Positions 1 through 9,023 of a DNA stretch of 64,000 bases are shown in pieces (position 1 is the first letter of the stretch; every line of letters begins with the position of its first letter). The stretch spans positions 1 through 64,000 of the forward strand of contig JADKKF010000005.1 in NCBI GenBank assembly GCA_016720635.1. The letters are read 5' to 3'. A program made the translations under genes and the position numbers. Origin of the DNA: Saprospiraceae bacterium (lineage in GTDB: Bacteria > Bacteroidota > Bacteroidia > Chitinophagales > Saprospiraceae). The notes beneath the pieces are model-generated. The model did not search any database. It was not told where the DNA came from and saw only the letters and a program-made list of their open reading frames with translations.

Positions 1-287
1 TTTCTAATGGCATCAACTTCGTTGTATATTTTTTCTTTTTGAAAAATATCAGCCGTATTCAGAGCATCCTCTTTCAATTTTGTTATTTCGAGGTCGATAT
101 CACTGAGATATTCTTTTATACGTTCTTTGAATTCGAGTGTTTTGTTTCTCAATTCGTCATTAGAAAGGGCTTGGTACTCAGCTTCGTATTGTTGGATACT
201 GGGTATTCTTTCAGAGAATTTTTTTACATCTTTATCGTACTTTGTACCAAATAACTGAGTAAGTGTATTTTTAAAAAAATTAAACAT
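1..287 (-). CDS. secA: SecA preprotein translocase ATPase, N-terminal part (cut by window edge)
   Basis: The minus strand from the ATG at 287 reads MFNFFKNTLTQLFGTKYDKD and continues with the SecA hallmark stretch SNDELRNKTLEFKERI, so this is the first 95 or so residues of SecA. SecA is the ATP-driven motor that pushes unfolded preproteins through SecYEG. Only the extreme N-terminus, before the nucleotide-binding fold, lies in the window. The gene has its own promoter (see 331-361), which gives a leader of about 40 nt. It is transcribed away from the window, and its neighbour at 438 runs in the same direction towards it. Identity rests on the recognisable N-terminal motif; no Walker motif is visible. 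Confidence 0.85.
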   Translation of the reverse strand, partial: MFNFFKNTLTQLFGTKYDKDVKKFSERIPSIQQYEAEYQALSNDELRNKTLEFKERIKEYLSDIDLEITKLKEDALNTADIFQKEKIYNEVDAIR

Positions 288-330
288 GTCTAAAATTTCG
301 TGTTCGTGTGAAATTATTATAAAATAAGGG

Positions 331-361
331 CAAAGATAACCAAAATTAGGCTAGAAACCAA
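331..361 (-). promoter_or_regulatory. secA promoter (TTG-N20-TATCTTTG)
   Basis: On the minus strand TTG (361-359) is followed after 20 nt by TATCTTTG (338-331). This matches the Bacteroidota housekeeping promoter pattern TTG-N17-23-TAnnTTTG. Transcription would start near 326, about 40 nt before the secA ATG. Confidence 0.6.
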
Positions 362-437
362 TAAAGTCGAATTAGCTCAAAAGGCTATCAAATTGGCTTA
401 AAACCCAAAAATAAAATTATCAAAATTGCGCACCATA

Positions 438-2903
438 TTAGAAACCACCATTGTTGTCACCTTGTTTTAAATCGTCGTTATTTATTTTTTTTGCTTTGTT
501 TGGTTTGATGGCTTTTCCAAAAGAATAGTTGAATGCAAGGTTGAATGAACGGAACGGCAATTTGAATTCGCTGTATTGCTCAAAATTGGTACCTTTCAGG
601 TTGGTGATGAATCTTCTATATTCAGTAAATGGCTGAGTACATCCGAATTTGACGCTGGCTTTTTTGTTCCAAAATTCTTTTTTTACGCCTACTTCATAAT
701 ATGAGAAAGTGGGATTCTTGCCTTGTACGGTTCTTCTAGGTGCATTGAAAAATCCAAAGCCTTCGATATTCCAATTGTTTTTTAAAGTCAAAGTCGTCAT
801 GATATTGGCATTGAACATGACATATGTTGTAGTAGAAATGTTTTCAATATCCGTAGAAATATCATAAGTAAAAACGTTTCCACCGCCTCTTAAAACCCAA
901 TTGTTGGTGATCTGATAAGAACCAAAGGCACTAAGTCCAACGCTTCTATTTTTGCCGATATTTCTGAAACTGGTCTCGCCGAGATTGCTAGATACTTGTG
1001 TGTAAAAACTTTCAATAATATCTTGAGAATATCTGTAGAATGTGGATAGATTTAAAAAATTTCCCCCATAGAATCCTGAATATGATATCTCTAAATTGTC
1101 CGTTAATTCAGGCAATAAACTTGGGTTTCCGAAAGTAATATTCAACGGATCCGACTCATTTCTGAAAGGATTGAGATAATACTGGCTAGGCCTTTGCAAT
1201 CGTCTGTTGTAGCCAAATTTAAGGGTGCTATAATTTTTAAATGTCCTAGAAATCGTCAAGCTTGGAAACAAATTGTCATAATGGTTGTCAAAATTTTCTA
1301 AATCAGGGCTTGAAATAGCCGTTCGCTCATATCTAAGTCCAGCTTTTATATTTATTTTTTTCAAAACCATAAAACTGTATGAACTATACGCTGCATACAT
1401 ATCTTGGTTGTACTTGAAAATATTGGACCTCAAGGGGTCCCTGATATAACTATTTGTCGTGCTGTCTAAACTAGTATATTCTATGTCGCTCGTAAGTCTT
1501 CTCCAAATGGATTTGCCACCAAATTCTAAACTAGTACCATCTTTGAATGGCTGGACATAATCGGCTTGAGCAGTAAATTCATTGTTTTTGCCCGTGTTAT
1601 AAGATTTTTCATGAAGAGGAAAAATTCCGTCCTGGTCTATGACGAAGTCATTTTGATTAAGGCCCTGGTTCCATTGCAAAGCTGCAGAAAATTCTTGACT
1701 GGGATTGGAAAATGTACGTTTATAGTCAGTAGTCCAGTCGAATCCTCCAAAAATTGGGAAGTTTTCGCTTTTTCTTTGGTAATTTAGATCAGACAATACG
1801 CCAGGATTGTCCAAAAATACATTGGCTACTCCTTCTCCGCCTTGACGAAGCCTGTTACCTTTGATCGTGGAACTGATATTGTGATGGCTATTGATATCAT
1901 AATCCAACCCAAAAGAGCCTACAAAACCAATCCTTCTGGACGTATTTTCTCCAGACTGGTTTAGGATGCTTGTATCATTTTGATAATACGAAGTTCGTTT
2001 ATTTTCAAATAAACCCTTTTGAGGGTGAAAATAGTTGCCACCGAGACTTGTTAATATGGCTAGATCCCCTTTTTTAATGTTCAAACTGGCATTGCCATTA
2101 TTCAAGCGAGTACCTGCACTCAAACCTACTGTACCATTGATGCCATCTATATTCTTTTTCTTGGTGATGATATTTATGATACCCGAAGCGCCTTCTGCGT
2201 CGTATTTAGCGCTGGGATTTGTGATGACTTCAATAGTTTTGATTTGGTCAGCGGGAATCATACGAAGTGCGTCTGCCACACTTGTTGCCATCATCTGAGA
2301 CGGTTTCCCATTGATCAACACTTGTATATTGCTACTTCCCCTCAATTGAACATTACCATCCTGATCTACAGTCACCATGGGCACTTTTTTGAGGATATCA
2401 GATGCTTGCCCTCCTTTGCTTGTGATATCTTGGTCAGCATTGTAGACGATCTTGTCCACCTTGTTTTCTATCAAAGCTTTCTGTCCTACGATTTCTACTT
2501 TATCTAATACCTGACTTATAGGAGTGAGTAAAATTTTCCCCAATGAAATTTCTGTAATGGTCGTAGATATTTTGATATCATCGATGCGCTTGTCGTTATA
2601 GCCTAGAAATCCAAGAGTCAATCGATAATTGCCCTTAGCGATCTTATCAAATTCGAATTTGCCCAAATCATTCGTGGTGGTGCCGTTTACTATTTTATCA
2701 AATTCTGATAATTCTAGCGAAACAGTCGCGAACTCAACTGGTTTTCCTGTCAAACTATCCACAAGACTACCCGTGATCCTACCCAAAACGGCTGAGTTGC
2801 CTCCTCCCATAGCTCCACCCATAGGCGGTCCGAACTGAGCCCACATTCCAGTTGGCAGAGCTAATATGGTTATAACTGATAAAAAACTTTTAAAATATGA
2901 CAT
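438..2903 (-). CDS. TonB-dependent-receptor-like outer-membrane beta-barrel protein
   Basis: The 821-residue protein starts with a signal peptide (about residues 1-22, ending WAQ). A Gly/Met-rich linker follows, then a carboxypeptidase-regulatory-like beta-sandwich (about 40-125), a TonB plug-type domain (about 135-260, with VLDKVEIVGQKALIENKVDK and VQLRGSSNIQVLINGKPS), and a long barrel with many aromatic beta-strand segments. This order is typical of the 'outer membrane beta-barrel family' TonB receptors of Bacteroidota (OMP_b-brl_3 type). The substrate cannot be read from the sequence; proteins of this type are often annotated without a known ligand. The Asp/Lys-rich C-terminal tail (NNDDLKQGDNNGGF) extends past the last barrel strand. 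The gene stands alone, with about 150 nt between it and secA. Confidence 0.85.
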   Translation of the reverse strand: MSYFKSFLSVITILALPTGMWAQFGPPMGGAMGGGNSAVLGRITGSLVDSLTGKPVEFATVSLELSEFDKIVNGTTTNDLGKFEFDKIAKGNYRLTLGFLGYNDKRIDDIKISTTITEISLGKILLTPISQVLDKVEIVGQKALIENKVDKIVYNADQDITSKGGQASDILKKVPMVTVDQDGNVQLRGSSNIQVLINGKPSQMMATSVADALRMIPADQIKTIEVITNPSAKYDAEGASGIINIITKKKNIDGINGTVGLSAGTRLNNGNASLNIKKGDLAILTSLGGNYFHPQKGLFENKRTSYYQNDTSILNQSGENTSRRIGFVGSFGLDYDINSHHNISSTIKGNRLRQGGEGVANVFLDNPGVLSDLNYQRKSENFPIFGGFDWTTDYKRTFSNPSQEFSAALQWNQGLNQNDFVIDQDGIFPLHEKSYNTGKNNEFTAQADYVQPFKDGTSLEFGGKSIWRRLTSDIEYTSLDSTTNSYIRDPLRSNIFKYNQDMYAAYSSYSFMVLKKINIKAGLRYERTAISSPDLENFDNHYDNLFPSLTISRTFKNYSTLKFGYNRRLQRPSQYYLNPFRNESDPLNITFGNPSLLPELTDNLEISYSGFYGGNFLNLSTFYRYSQDIIESFYTQVSSNLGETSFRNIGKNRSVGLSAFGSYQITNNWVLRGGGNVFTYDISTDIENISTTTYVMFNANIMTTLTLKNNWNIEGFGFFNAPRRTVQGKNPTFSYYEVGVKKEFWNKKASVKFGCTQPFTEYRRFITNLKGTNFEQYSEFKLPFRSFNLAFNYSFGKAIKPNKAKKINNDDLKQGDNNGGF

Positions 2904-3570
2904 TTAAATTCTCTTTTTTTTATTAAAAGGCAAAATAACATCAAATAATTTATTTTGATCGGAATAAATAGAAGTTCACTGCGAATAAATCGATGATGGG
3001 CAAGATAAAAGGCCAAATCGTCAGTAGTTATGATCAAAATTCAATTTTTTTCAATAAAAATGCATATAAAACAAGCGCTAAAAACATATTATAAATAATA
3101 TTAATATGTAAAACAACAATTGGAGTAAAATTATATATATAAGACGAAGAAAATCAGATACTTGATTCATGATGTTTTTGTAGATATAAAAAATAGACAC
3201 AAATGAGTATTTCCCAATTTTAGAACATATTATAGATTTGCGTAATATATTTATCATTGGATAAAAGTGTATTAGTTCTGTTTCAAGTATTTATGGCTCT
3301 GTAGATTTTGATAAAAATGTGTTTCAAATATCAGATGGGCAATAGATGGAGTTTTGGATTTGATAAGTAACTAAAAAGTAATCGATTTTAGGGACTTAAT
3401 CGGGTACAATTTTTTAAGGAATGAAGACTTAGGTCTTACGACTTTTTGCTTTGGCTATTGCCCAAATGAATCAGCCCTTAATACTGAAATTTTATAAAAG
3501 TGGAATCACGCTCGAAAGGGCTTGTATTATATTTATTTTATTCATTTTTTTTAACTTAAACTAAGATCGC
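2904..3570. other. 667-nt intergenic region between divergent genes
   Basis: This A+T-rich region separates the divergent beta-barrel protein gene (minus) and the T9SS adhesin gene (plus), so it should hold both promoters. I found no exact TAnnTTTG element; the nearest is TATATTTA at about 3529-3536, 40 nt before the adhesin ATG. A loose inverted pair AGCCCTT (about 3474) / AAGGGCT (about 3517) lies upstream of the adhesin. There is no convincing ORF; the longest I noticed from an ATG is 34 codons near 2993. Confidence 0.4.
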
Positions 3571-6500
3571 ATGAAGAAAACTATTCTAAAATGCTTTGGA
3601 TCAGACTCACACAGATCCTCTGGATTTTACGATCAAATATCAGCTTGGCTGGTCGTTGTTTGTATGTCCATTTTTTCCGTTATGGATGCCAATGCGGCAT
3701 CTTGTACGCTCGGTTGTCACGATGCCAATATTTCATTAAATGAAAATTGTCAAGCGAGAATCAATGCCAATATGTTTTTGGATGGTAACGGGGCTAGTTG
3801 TCCTGGTGCTGCCAATTTTACCCTTACTTTGCGTGATGGAATGACAGGTCCAATCATTGCTCAGTCAGGTGTCCTAGCTACTGGTGCTACACTTTTTACT
3901 TGGACGACAGCTTCTTCTTGGCTTAACAAGAGAGTTGTAGTAGAGGTAAGGGATGGAGTATCTGGCAATATGTGTTGGGCCAATGCTTTGGTCGAAGACA
4001 AATTTGCTCCAGTTATATCTAGCTGTGCGGATGTTACGCTTAATTGTTGGGAGACAGCGACATGGTCGCCTGGCTTTACTGACAATTGTTCTGCACCAGT
4101 TACTACCAATCTAGTGGACATCAGTTCACGACCAGGAGATTGTGTTACTGAGCCTGGTATTTTACGCGTTTTAACACGTGTATATTATGCATCAGATGCT
4201 AATAACAATGTCTCTCCTCCTTGTACTTTAAGAGTATTTGTAAAAGCTGCAATTTTGTCTGATATCACTTGTTCAGGTGATATTACTGTCAATTGTACAG
4301 ATTATCCGGTTGGAACCAATCCAGCTCCAAGCCTTACAGGAGTACCTAGTATATTATCTGGAGGTACGCTGATTCCTTTATGGACTCCGAACAGTGTAAA
4401 TGTAGCTTGTAATATTGCTGTAGATTATACAGACAATTTATTGCAATTAACATGTGGTAGAGAGCGTAAAATTATGCGTACATGGAGGTATAATATCTGG
4501 AATTGTGGAGTTGACCAAATGGCCAATTGCACCCAAATTATTACCATTCGTGACATAGAGGCTCCAACATTGAGTGTACCAGCTAATAGTACACTTTCAA
4601 CGGGTGCATTTAATTGTACTGCGCCTTACAGAATCCCTTATCCGACAGTAGCGGATAATTGTGGAACTGTCAGAGTAGATGTAATCTATCCTGGAGGTGC
4701 AAGGTCTAGTATGCCAAATACAGGATGGGATGTAGCTTTGCCAGCTGGTAATAATACCATCACATATAGAGCTTATGATGATTGCGGTAATTCTACCCAA
4801 GCGATTTATACGGTTATGGTACAAGATCAAACCAAGCCAGTTCCAGTTTGTGTTAGAAATACAGTTGTTGCATTAAATGAGCAAGGATATGGTCGTTTGA
4901 ATGCTAGTGATATCGACAACGGTAGCTGGGATAATTGCTCAGTTTCTAGAGTTGCTATCAGGAAAATGTCAAGCGATGCTTGTCTAGATGGAAGTTTGAA
5001 TACGACTTTCAGAGATTTTGTTACATTCTGTTGTGCGGAAGTAAGTCCGACGAATCATGTTACAGTTATTTTAAGAGTTTATGATGCTCAAGGCAATTTC
5101 AACGATTGTATGGTTGCTGTTGAGGTACAAGATAAAATCCTTCCAGTAGTTGTTGGATTACCAGATTTGACGGTTGATTGTAGATATCCATTCGCTAATA
5201 CAGGTGGAACATACAATGAATTCGGTATGATTAGATTACCGAATCAAACTAGAAATGCTATAATTACCCAAGAAGAAACGCCTGTATATAATGCTGCTAC
5301 GGGCAGATATGATTTAGTAAGAACTCCAAGAAATTGGGGATTGGATGGGTACGTTCAAAATGGATGTATCAACACGGTGGACGCTCCATCTGTCACTACC
5401 AATTTATCGTGCGGCGCTGGCACAATTACAAGAACCTTTATTATTAGAAACGCCAGCAATACTACTACTTCAACTACACAGACGATTACAGTAGCATCTA
5501 GAAATGCTTTCTTTGGATATGATGCAGCTGTTATGAACAGTTCTGTAACTGGAGCTTCTAATGTAACGAATGTATTCAATGCTGATAGAGATAGAAATGT
5601 ATGGGAAGATCCATGTAAATTCTATTATATCTCAAATCCTCCAGCACTTCCATTGACACCTGGCCCATATCTTCAGGTTAAATGGCAAGATGGCAAGCAC
5701 GATATTTACTGGCCTGCTGATGCAGTATTAAGGAATGTGCCTTGTGCTCCAAATACAACTAATAGCCCAGGATGTGCAGTAGCATCTTATCCTTGGGATC
5801 CGTGTGCTCTAGAATTTTACCAATCTAGACCATATATCGCCAATGAGGATGGATGTTCTCAGGTCTTGGTTAGCTACGAAGATGAGGTGTTCAGATTGCC
5901 TAGAGGATCTGCAGGATGTACTAAAATATTGAGACAGTGGAAAGTAGTAGATTGGTGCAGAAGATTCTGTGCGCCTACGCCACAAGGTCTTTACTATATC
6001 GACGGAAGCTCTGGATATGCTATGTGGAGATATACTCAGGAGATTATAATCATGAATACAGTTCCGCCTGCAGTATCTGCCACAAACATTACATTGACAG
6101 CAAATGACAATTGTGTTTCTACCAATGGTACAGCTTCGGCAACTGCAATAGATGATTGTGCTACTGCTGAGGAAATTGCTTGGAATTGGTCATTAGATAT
6201 AGATAATAACGGAACATACGACGCTACAGGTGTAGGTAACTCTATAACTAGAAACTTTACAGTTGGAAGACATCGAGTGCTTTGGTCAGCTGAGGACGGT
6301 TGTGGAAATGCTTCAACTAGAGAAAGCTTTATCAATGTTATCGAAAACAAAAAGCCATCACCTGTATGTAAGACTTTGGTCGTAGAATTGATGCCTTCAA
6401 CGGGTACGATTACTATTCCAGCATCTAATTTCAATGATGGTTCTTTCGACAATTGTACACCAAGTAACAGATTGACATATACAATATCGAGATTAGTGCC

Positions 6501-7986
6501 TAGCGCAACATCTGCACTAAGCGCGCCTTCTAGCATCACTTTTGATTGTAGAGATTACTTGTGTTCTGGTGGATTTACCAATGATGCAGGTCAAGAAGCT
6601 CCTAGATTTATGTCCATATACATCATCGTAACAGATGAGTATGGCAACTGGGATTATTGCAGAACGGGCGTGATGGTTCAAAACAATATGGGTGCGGTTA
6701 TTACTCAATGTAATGAGAATCGTCCATGCGAAGCTGATCTTCTAGGAAGAGCAGTAGTAGGAGGAAGTATCCAAACAGAGCAAGGCAGAAATATCGAGCT
6801 TGTTGATATCAGCTTAGAAGGAGGTAATTCTGTTGTGCAGACATCTGCCAGTGGTACTTATGAATTCCCAGCTATGAATACAGGTGGTTCTTATTCAGTA
6901 GTTCCTCAGAAATTATTGGCTCCTAGAAATGGTTTGTCAACTGCAGATATTCTTTTGATTCAAAAGCATATTTTGGGTAGTGAAAAATTGAATACACCGT
7001 ACAAAATGATTGCAGCTGATGTAAATAAATCAGGTGAAATTACTTCAGCGGATTTGGTTGAGCTTAGAAAATTGGTTTTAGGTAAGATTGACAATTTCTC
7101 AAGAAATACCTCTTGGAGATTCGTTGACAAAGCTTACCAATTTACTACCAATAATCCTAATACTGAATCATTCCCTGAGTTGTACACAATCGGTCAATTG
7201 ACAGCCAATATGACAGGAATTTCATTCGTAGGTGTAAAGGTGGGTGACGTGAACAACACCAGTCTTCCATCACAACTATATGCTGCTGAAGAGAGATCTA
7301 ATAAGTCAATTAATCTCACTGTTAACGAAAGAGAATTCAAAGCGGGTGAAATCGTAGAGATTCCAATCAGCAATGAAAATGCAGGTGAATTGAATTCACT
7401 TCAGTTGTCTTTAGGATTCAACAAAGGTAATCTATCATATGAAGGCTTTGCCAACAACAATATTAAAATGTCTGAGGAGAATTTCTCTTACTTACTATTG
7501 AATCAAGGCATTTTGTCTGCTAGTTGGAATACCAATGGTAGCAATAAAGTAGAGGCGGGTCAGCCTTTATTTACACTGAAATTCAAAGCTTTGCGTTCTG
7601 GAAAATTGAGCGAATCATTGTATATGACTCCTGAAGGAATCAGCGCTGAAGCAACTACAGAAAACGACGAAATCCAAAAAGTAGAACTTAAGTTCATACA
7701 AAATGGTATAGCTATGGATTCAAAACTTGAATTGTACCAAAACTATCCAAATCCTTGGGATATCTACACACAGATTGGATTTAATCTACCACAAGCGACA
7801 ACGGCCACTATCAAAGTGTACGACGCTTCTGGAAAATTACTTAGAAGCATCAATGGTACATACCAAAAGGGTTATAATCAAGTAAGTCTCGAAGGAGATG
7901 ACCTCATCTCTAGTGGAGTTTTGTACTATGAGCTATCAAGCCCATTGGGTACTGCGACTAGAAAAATGGTTGTAATGAATAAGTAG
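3571..7986 (+). CDS. Giant T9SS-secreted adhesin-like protein with dockerin-like segment
   Basis: This 1471-residue secreted protein has a long signal region (about residues 1-43, cleaved after NANA). It continues with repeated Cys-containing beta-sandwich modules resembling HYR/Ig-like domains, with motifs such as TVNCTDYP, ADNCGT and DNCSAP. Around residues 1120-1180 two Asp/Asn helix-loop segments (TADILLIQKHILG and SADLVELRKLVLG, with AADVNKSGEI between) form a dockerin type I-like duplicated unit. Residues about 1245-1375 look like a cohesin-type beta-sandwich (VEIPISNENAGELNSLQLSL). The C-terminus (about 1386-1471, beginning LELYQNYPNPW) is a type-A T9SS sorting domain, so the protein is probably anchored to or released from the surface by type IX secretion. 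A strong terminator follows at 8014. The role in adhesion or matrix is inferred from architecture only. Confidence 0.85.
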   Translation: MKKTILKCFGSDSHRSSGFYDQISAWLVVVCMSIFSVMDANAASCTLGCHDANISLNENCQARINANMFLDGNGASCPGAANFTLTLRDGMTGPIIAQSGVLATGATLFTWTTASSWLNKRVVVEVRDGVSGNMCWANALVEDKFAPVISSCADVTLNCWETATWSPGFTDNCSAPVTTNLVDISSRPGDCVTEPGILRVLTRVYYASDANNNVSPPCTLRVFVKAAILSDITCSGDITVNCTDYPVGTNPAPSLTGVPSILSGGTLIPLWTPNSVNVACNIAVDYTDNLLQLTCGRERKIMRTWRYNIWNCGVDQMANCTQIITIRDIEAPTLSVPANSTLSTGAFNCTAPYRIPYPTVADNCGTVRVDVIYPGGARSSMPNTGWDVALPAGNNTITYRAYDDCGNSTQAIYTVMVQDQTKPVPVCVRNTVVALNEQGYGRLNASDIDNGSWDNCSVSRVAIRKMSSDACLDGSLNTTFRDFVTFCCAEVSPTNHVTVILRVYDAQGNFNDCMVAVEVQDKILPVVVGLPDLTVDCRYPFANTGGTYNEFGMIRLPNQTRNAIITQEETPVYNAATGRYDLVRTPRNWGLDGYVQNGCINTVDAPSVTTNLSCGAGTITRTFIIRNASNTTTSTTQTITVASRNAFFGYDAAVMNSSVTGASNVTNVFNADRDRNVWEDPCKFYYISNPPALPLTPGPYLQVKWQDGKHDIYWPADAVLRNVPCAPNTTNSPGCAVASYPWDPCALEFYQSRPYIANEDGCSQVLVSYEDEVFRLPRGSAGCTKILRQWKVVDWCRRFCAPTPQGLYYIDGSSGYAMWRYTQEIIIMNTVPPAVSATNITLTANDNCVSTNGTASATAIDDCATAEEIAWNWSLDIDNNGTYDATGVGNSITRNFTVGRHRVLWSAEDGCGNASTRESFINVIENKKPSPVCKTLVVELMPSTGTITIPASNFNDGSFDNCTPSNRLTYTISRLVPSATSALSAPSSITFDCRDYLCSGGFTNDAGQEAPRFMSIYIIVTDEYGNWDYCRTGVMVQNNMGAVITQCNENRPCEADLLGRAVVGGSIQTEQGRNIELVDISLEGGNSVVQTSASGTYEFPAMNTGGSYSVVPQKLLAPRNGLSTADILLIQKHILGSEKLNTPYKMIAADVNKSGEITSADLVELRKLVLGKIDNFSRNTSWRFVDKAYQFTTNNPNTESFPELYTIGQLTANMTGISFVGVKVGDVNNTSLPSQLYAAEERSNKSINLTVNEREFKAGEIVEIPISNENAGELNSLQLSLGFNKGNLSYEGFANNNIKMSEENFSYLLLNQGILSASWNTNGSNKVEAGQPLFTLKFKALRSGKLSESLYMTPEGISAEATTENDEIQKVELKFIQNGIAMDSKLELYQNYPNPWDIYTQIGFNLPQATTATIKVYDASGKLLRSINGTYQKGYNQVSLEGDDLISSGVLYYELSSPLGTATRKMVVMNK

Positions 7987-8013
7987 ATCCGATATAAGTT
8001 TGTTCGAGCGGAT

Positions 8014-8045
8014 AGCCCTGAAAGTTTTCTTTCAGGGCTTTTTTA
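8014..8045 (+). terminator. Rho-independent terminator of the T9SS adhesin gene
   Basis: A perfect 10-bp stem, AGCCCTGAAA (8014-8023) with TTTCAGGGCT (8030-8039), has a 6-nt loop and is followed directly by a T-rich tract. It lies 28 nt after the adhesin stop codon. Confidence 0.9.
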
Positions 8046-8093
8046 TTGCACATAATGCTGGTAAAAGGATTCTCATTTGGACAAAACATAGCT

Positions 8094-8237
8094 GCGCAAT
8101 GGATGGGAGTGGTCTCATCGATTTGGTTGCTTTGGTCCTAGTTCGATGAGAGTCTATACCGAATAGATGAGGGATAGACGGAACCCACGTACAGCCAGAC
8201 CCGATCTCGTCTTTTAGACGAGTAAAGGGATGCGCCC
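8094..8237 (+). repeat. Dispersed structured intergenic element R1
   Basis: This is copy 1 of a nine-member family. The closing helix is GCGCA (8094-8098) with TGCGC (8231-8235), followed by CCAAA. Core: AGACCCGA, then hairpin CTCGTC (8206-8211)/GACGAG (8217-8222), then GGGA and the 3' arm. An inner hairpin CTCATCGA/TCGATGAG lies in the 5' half. It sits between the adhesin terminator and the 3' end of psd, in a convergent intergenic region. Confidence 0.75.
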
Positions 8238-8257
8238 AAATCCTGAAAAAAAACAAA

Positions 8258-8902
8258 TTAAAACTCTGCGATAATGGTTCGATTTCCGACTACTTTTTGG
8301 TCTAAACTGACCAAAATTTTTGCATTTAGGGGTAAATAAAGATCCACGCGCGAACCGAATTTGATAAAGCCCATCTCTTCTCCTTGCACCACATCCAGAC
8401 CTTGCGGGGTATAGTGAACGATCCTTCTTGCAAGGGCTCCCGCCACTTGTCTGAGCAAAGCCTCGCCATATTTTCCCGCGATCACAGTGGTTGTCCTCTC
8501 ATTGTCTGTGCTGGACTTTGGATGCCAAGCGACGAGATATTGACCAGGGTGATATTTATAGTACTTAATATGCCCACTAAATGGGATACGGTTAACGTGT
8601 ACATTGAAAGGTGACATGAAAATCGAAACTTTTTTTCTTTGTTGGTGAAAATATTCTGTTTCTTCCACCTGCTCGATGACTACGATTTTACCATCAGCTG
8701 GTGCCAAAATTTTCCTGTCGTCGATTAAGGCAACAGACCTATTGGGGTTTCTAAAAAATTGTAGTACAATTAGAAAAATAACGATGGATAAAAAGAGCGT
8801 GATTTGGTATAAATTTCCCCAAAAAATACCGGTGAGGATCGTTAATAACAGTGAAATGGTCGCGACTACGGCTAGGCTTAGGTAACCTTCTTTGTGTATC
8901 AT
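8258..8902 (-). CDS. psd: Phosphatidylserine decarboxylase family protein
   Basis: The 214-residue protein begins with hydrophobic segments (about residues 10-45) and then matches the short form of phosphatidylserine decarboxylase: FFRNPNRSV, ILAPADGKIVVIEQVEE, KKVSIFMSPFNVHVNRIPFSG, and the C-terminal self-cleavage site IKFGSRVDLYLP near residue 183. In this family the proenzyme cuts itself between Gly and Ser; the Ser becomes the pyruvoyl cofactor that decarboxylates phosphatidylserine to phosphatidylethanolamine at the inner membrane. Here the usual LGST reads FGSR, as in other short bacterial forms. The length fits the compact family of about 210-230 residues. No phosphatidylserine synthase gene lies next to it. 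It is divergent from the TonB receptor gene at 9024. Confidence 0.9.
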   Translation of the reverse strand: MIHKEGYLSLAVVATISLLLTILTGIFWGNLYQITLFLSIVIFLIVLQFFRNPNRSVALIDDRKILAPADGKIVVIEQVEETEYFHQQRKKVSIFMSPFNVHVNRIPFSGHIKYYKYHPGQYLVAWHPKSSTDNERTTTVIAGKYGEALLRQVAGALARRIVHYTPQGLDVVQGEEMGFIKFGSRVDLYLPLNAKILVSLDQKVVGNRTIIAEF

Positions 8903-8918
8903 TTTTTAGCATTTGGCA

Positions 8919-8926
8919 CAAATATA
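8919..8926 (-). promoter_or_regulatory. psd promoter -7 element (TATATTTG)
   Basis: TATATTTG on the minus strand at 8926-8919 matches TAnnTTTG and predicts transcription starting about 12 nt before the psd ATG at 8902. Confidence 0.5.
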
Positions 8927-9023
8927 GAAGTAAATGTATTGATTTTGAAATTATTGTAGTCAGATAAAAGGATTTTGCCGCTTATCTTTACTTTAAATTA
9001 CGACAATAAAAGTGAAAAATTCG

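Noticed and set aside
6036..6539. 167-codon minus-strand ORF inside the T9SS adhesin
   Set aside because: It lies wholly within a clearly coding plus-strand frame with domain structure and has no recognisable motif.
8032..8256. 74-codon ORF across element R1
   Set aside because: It starts within R1-flanking sequence and has no homologous frame in other R copies; the element family is non-coding.
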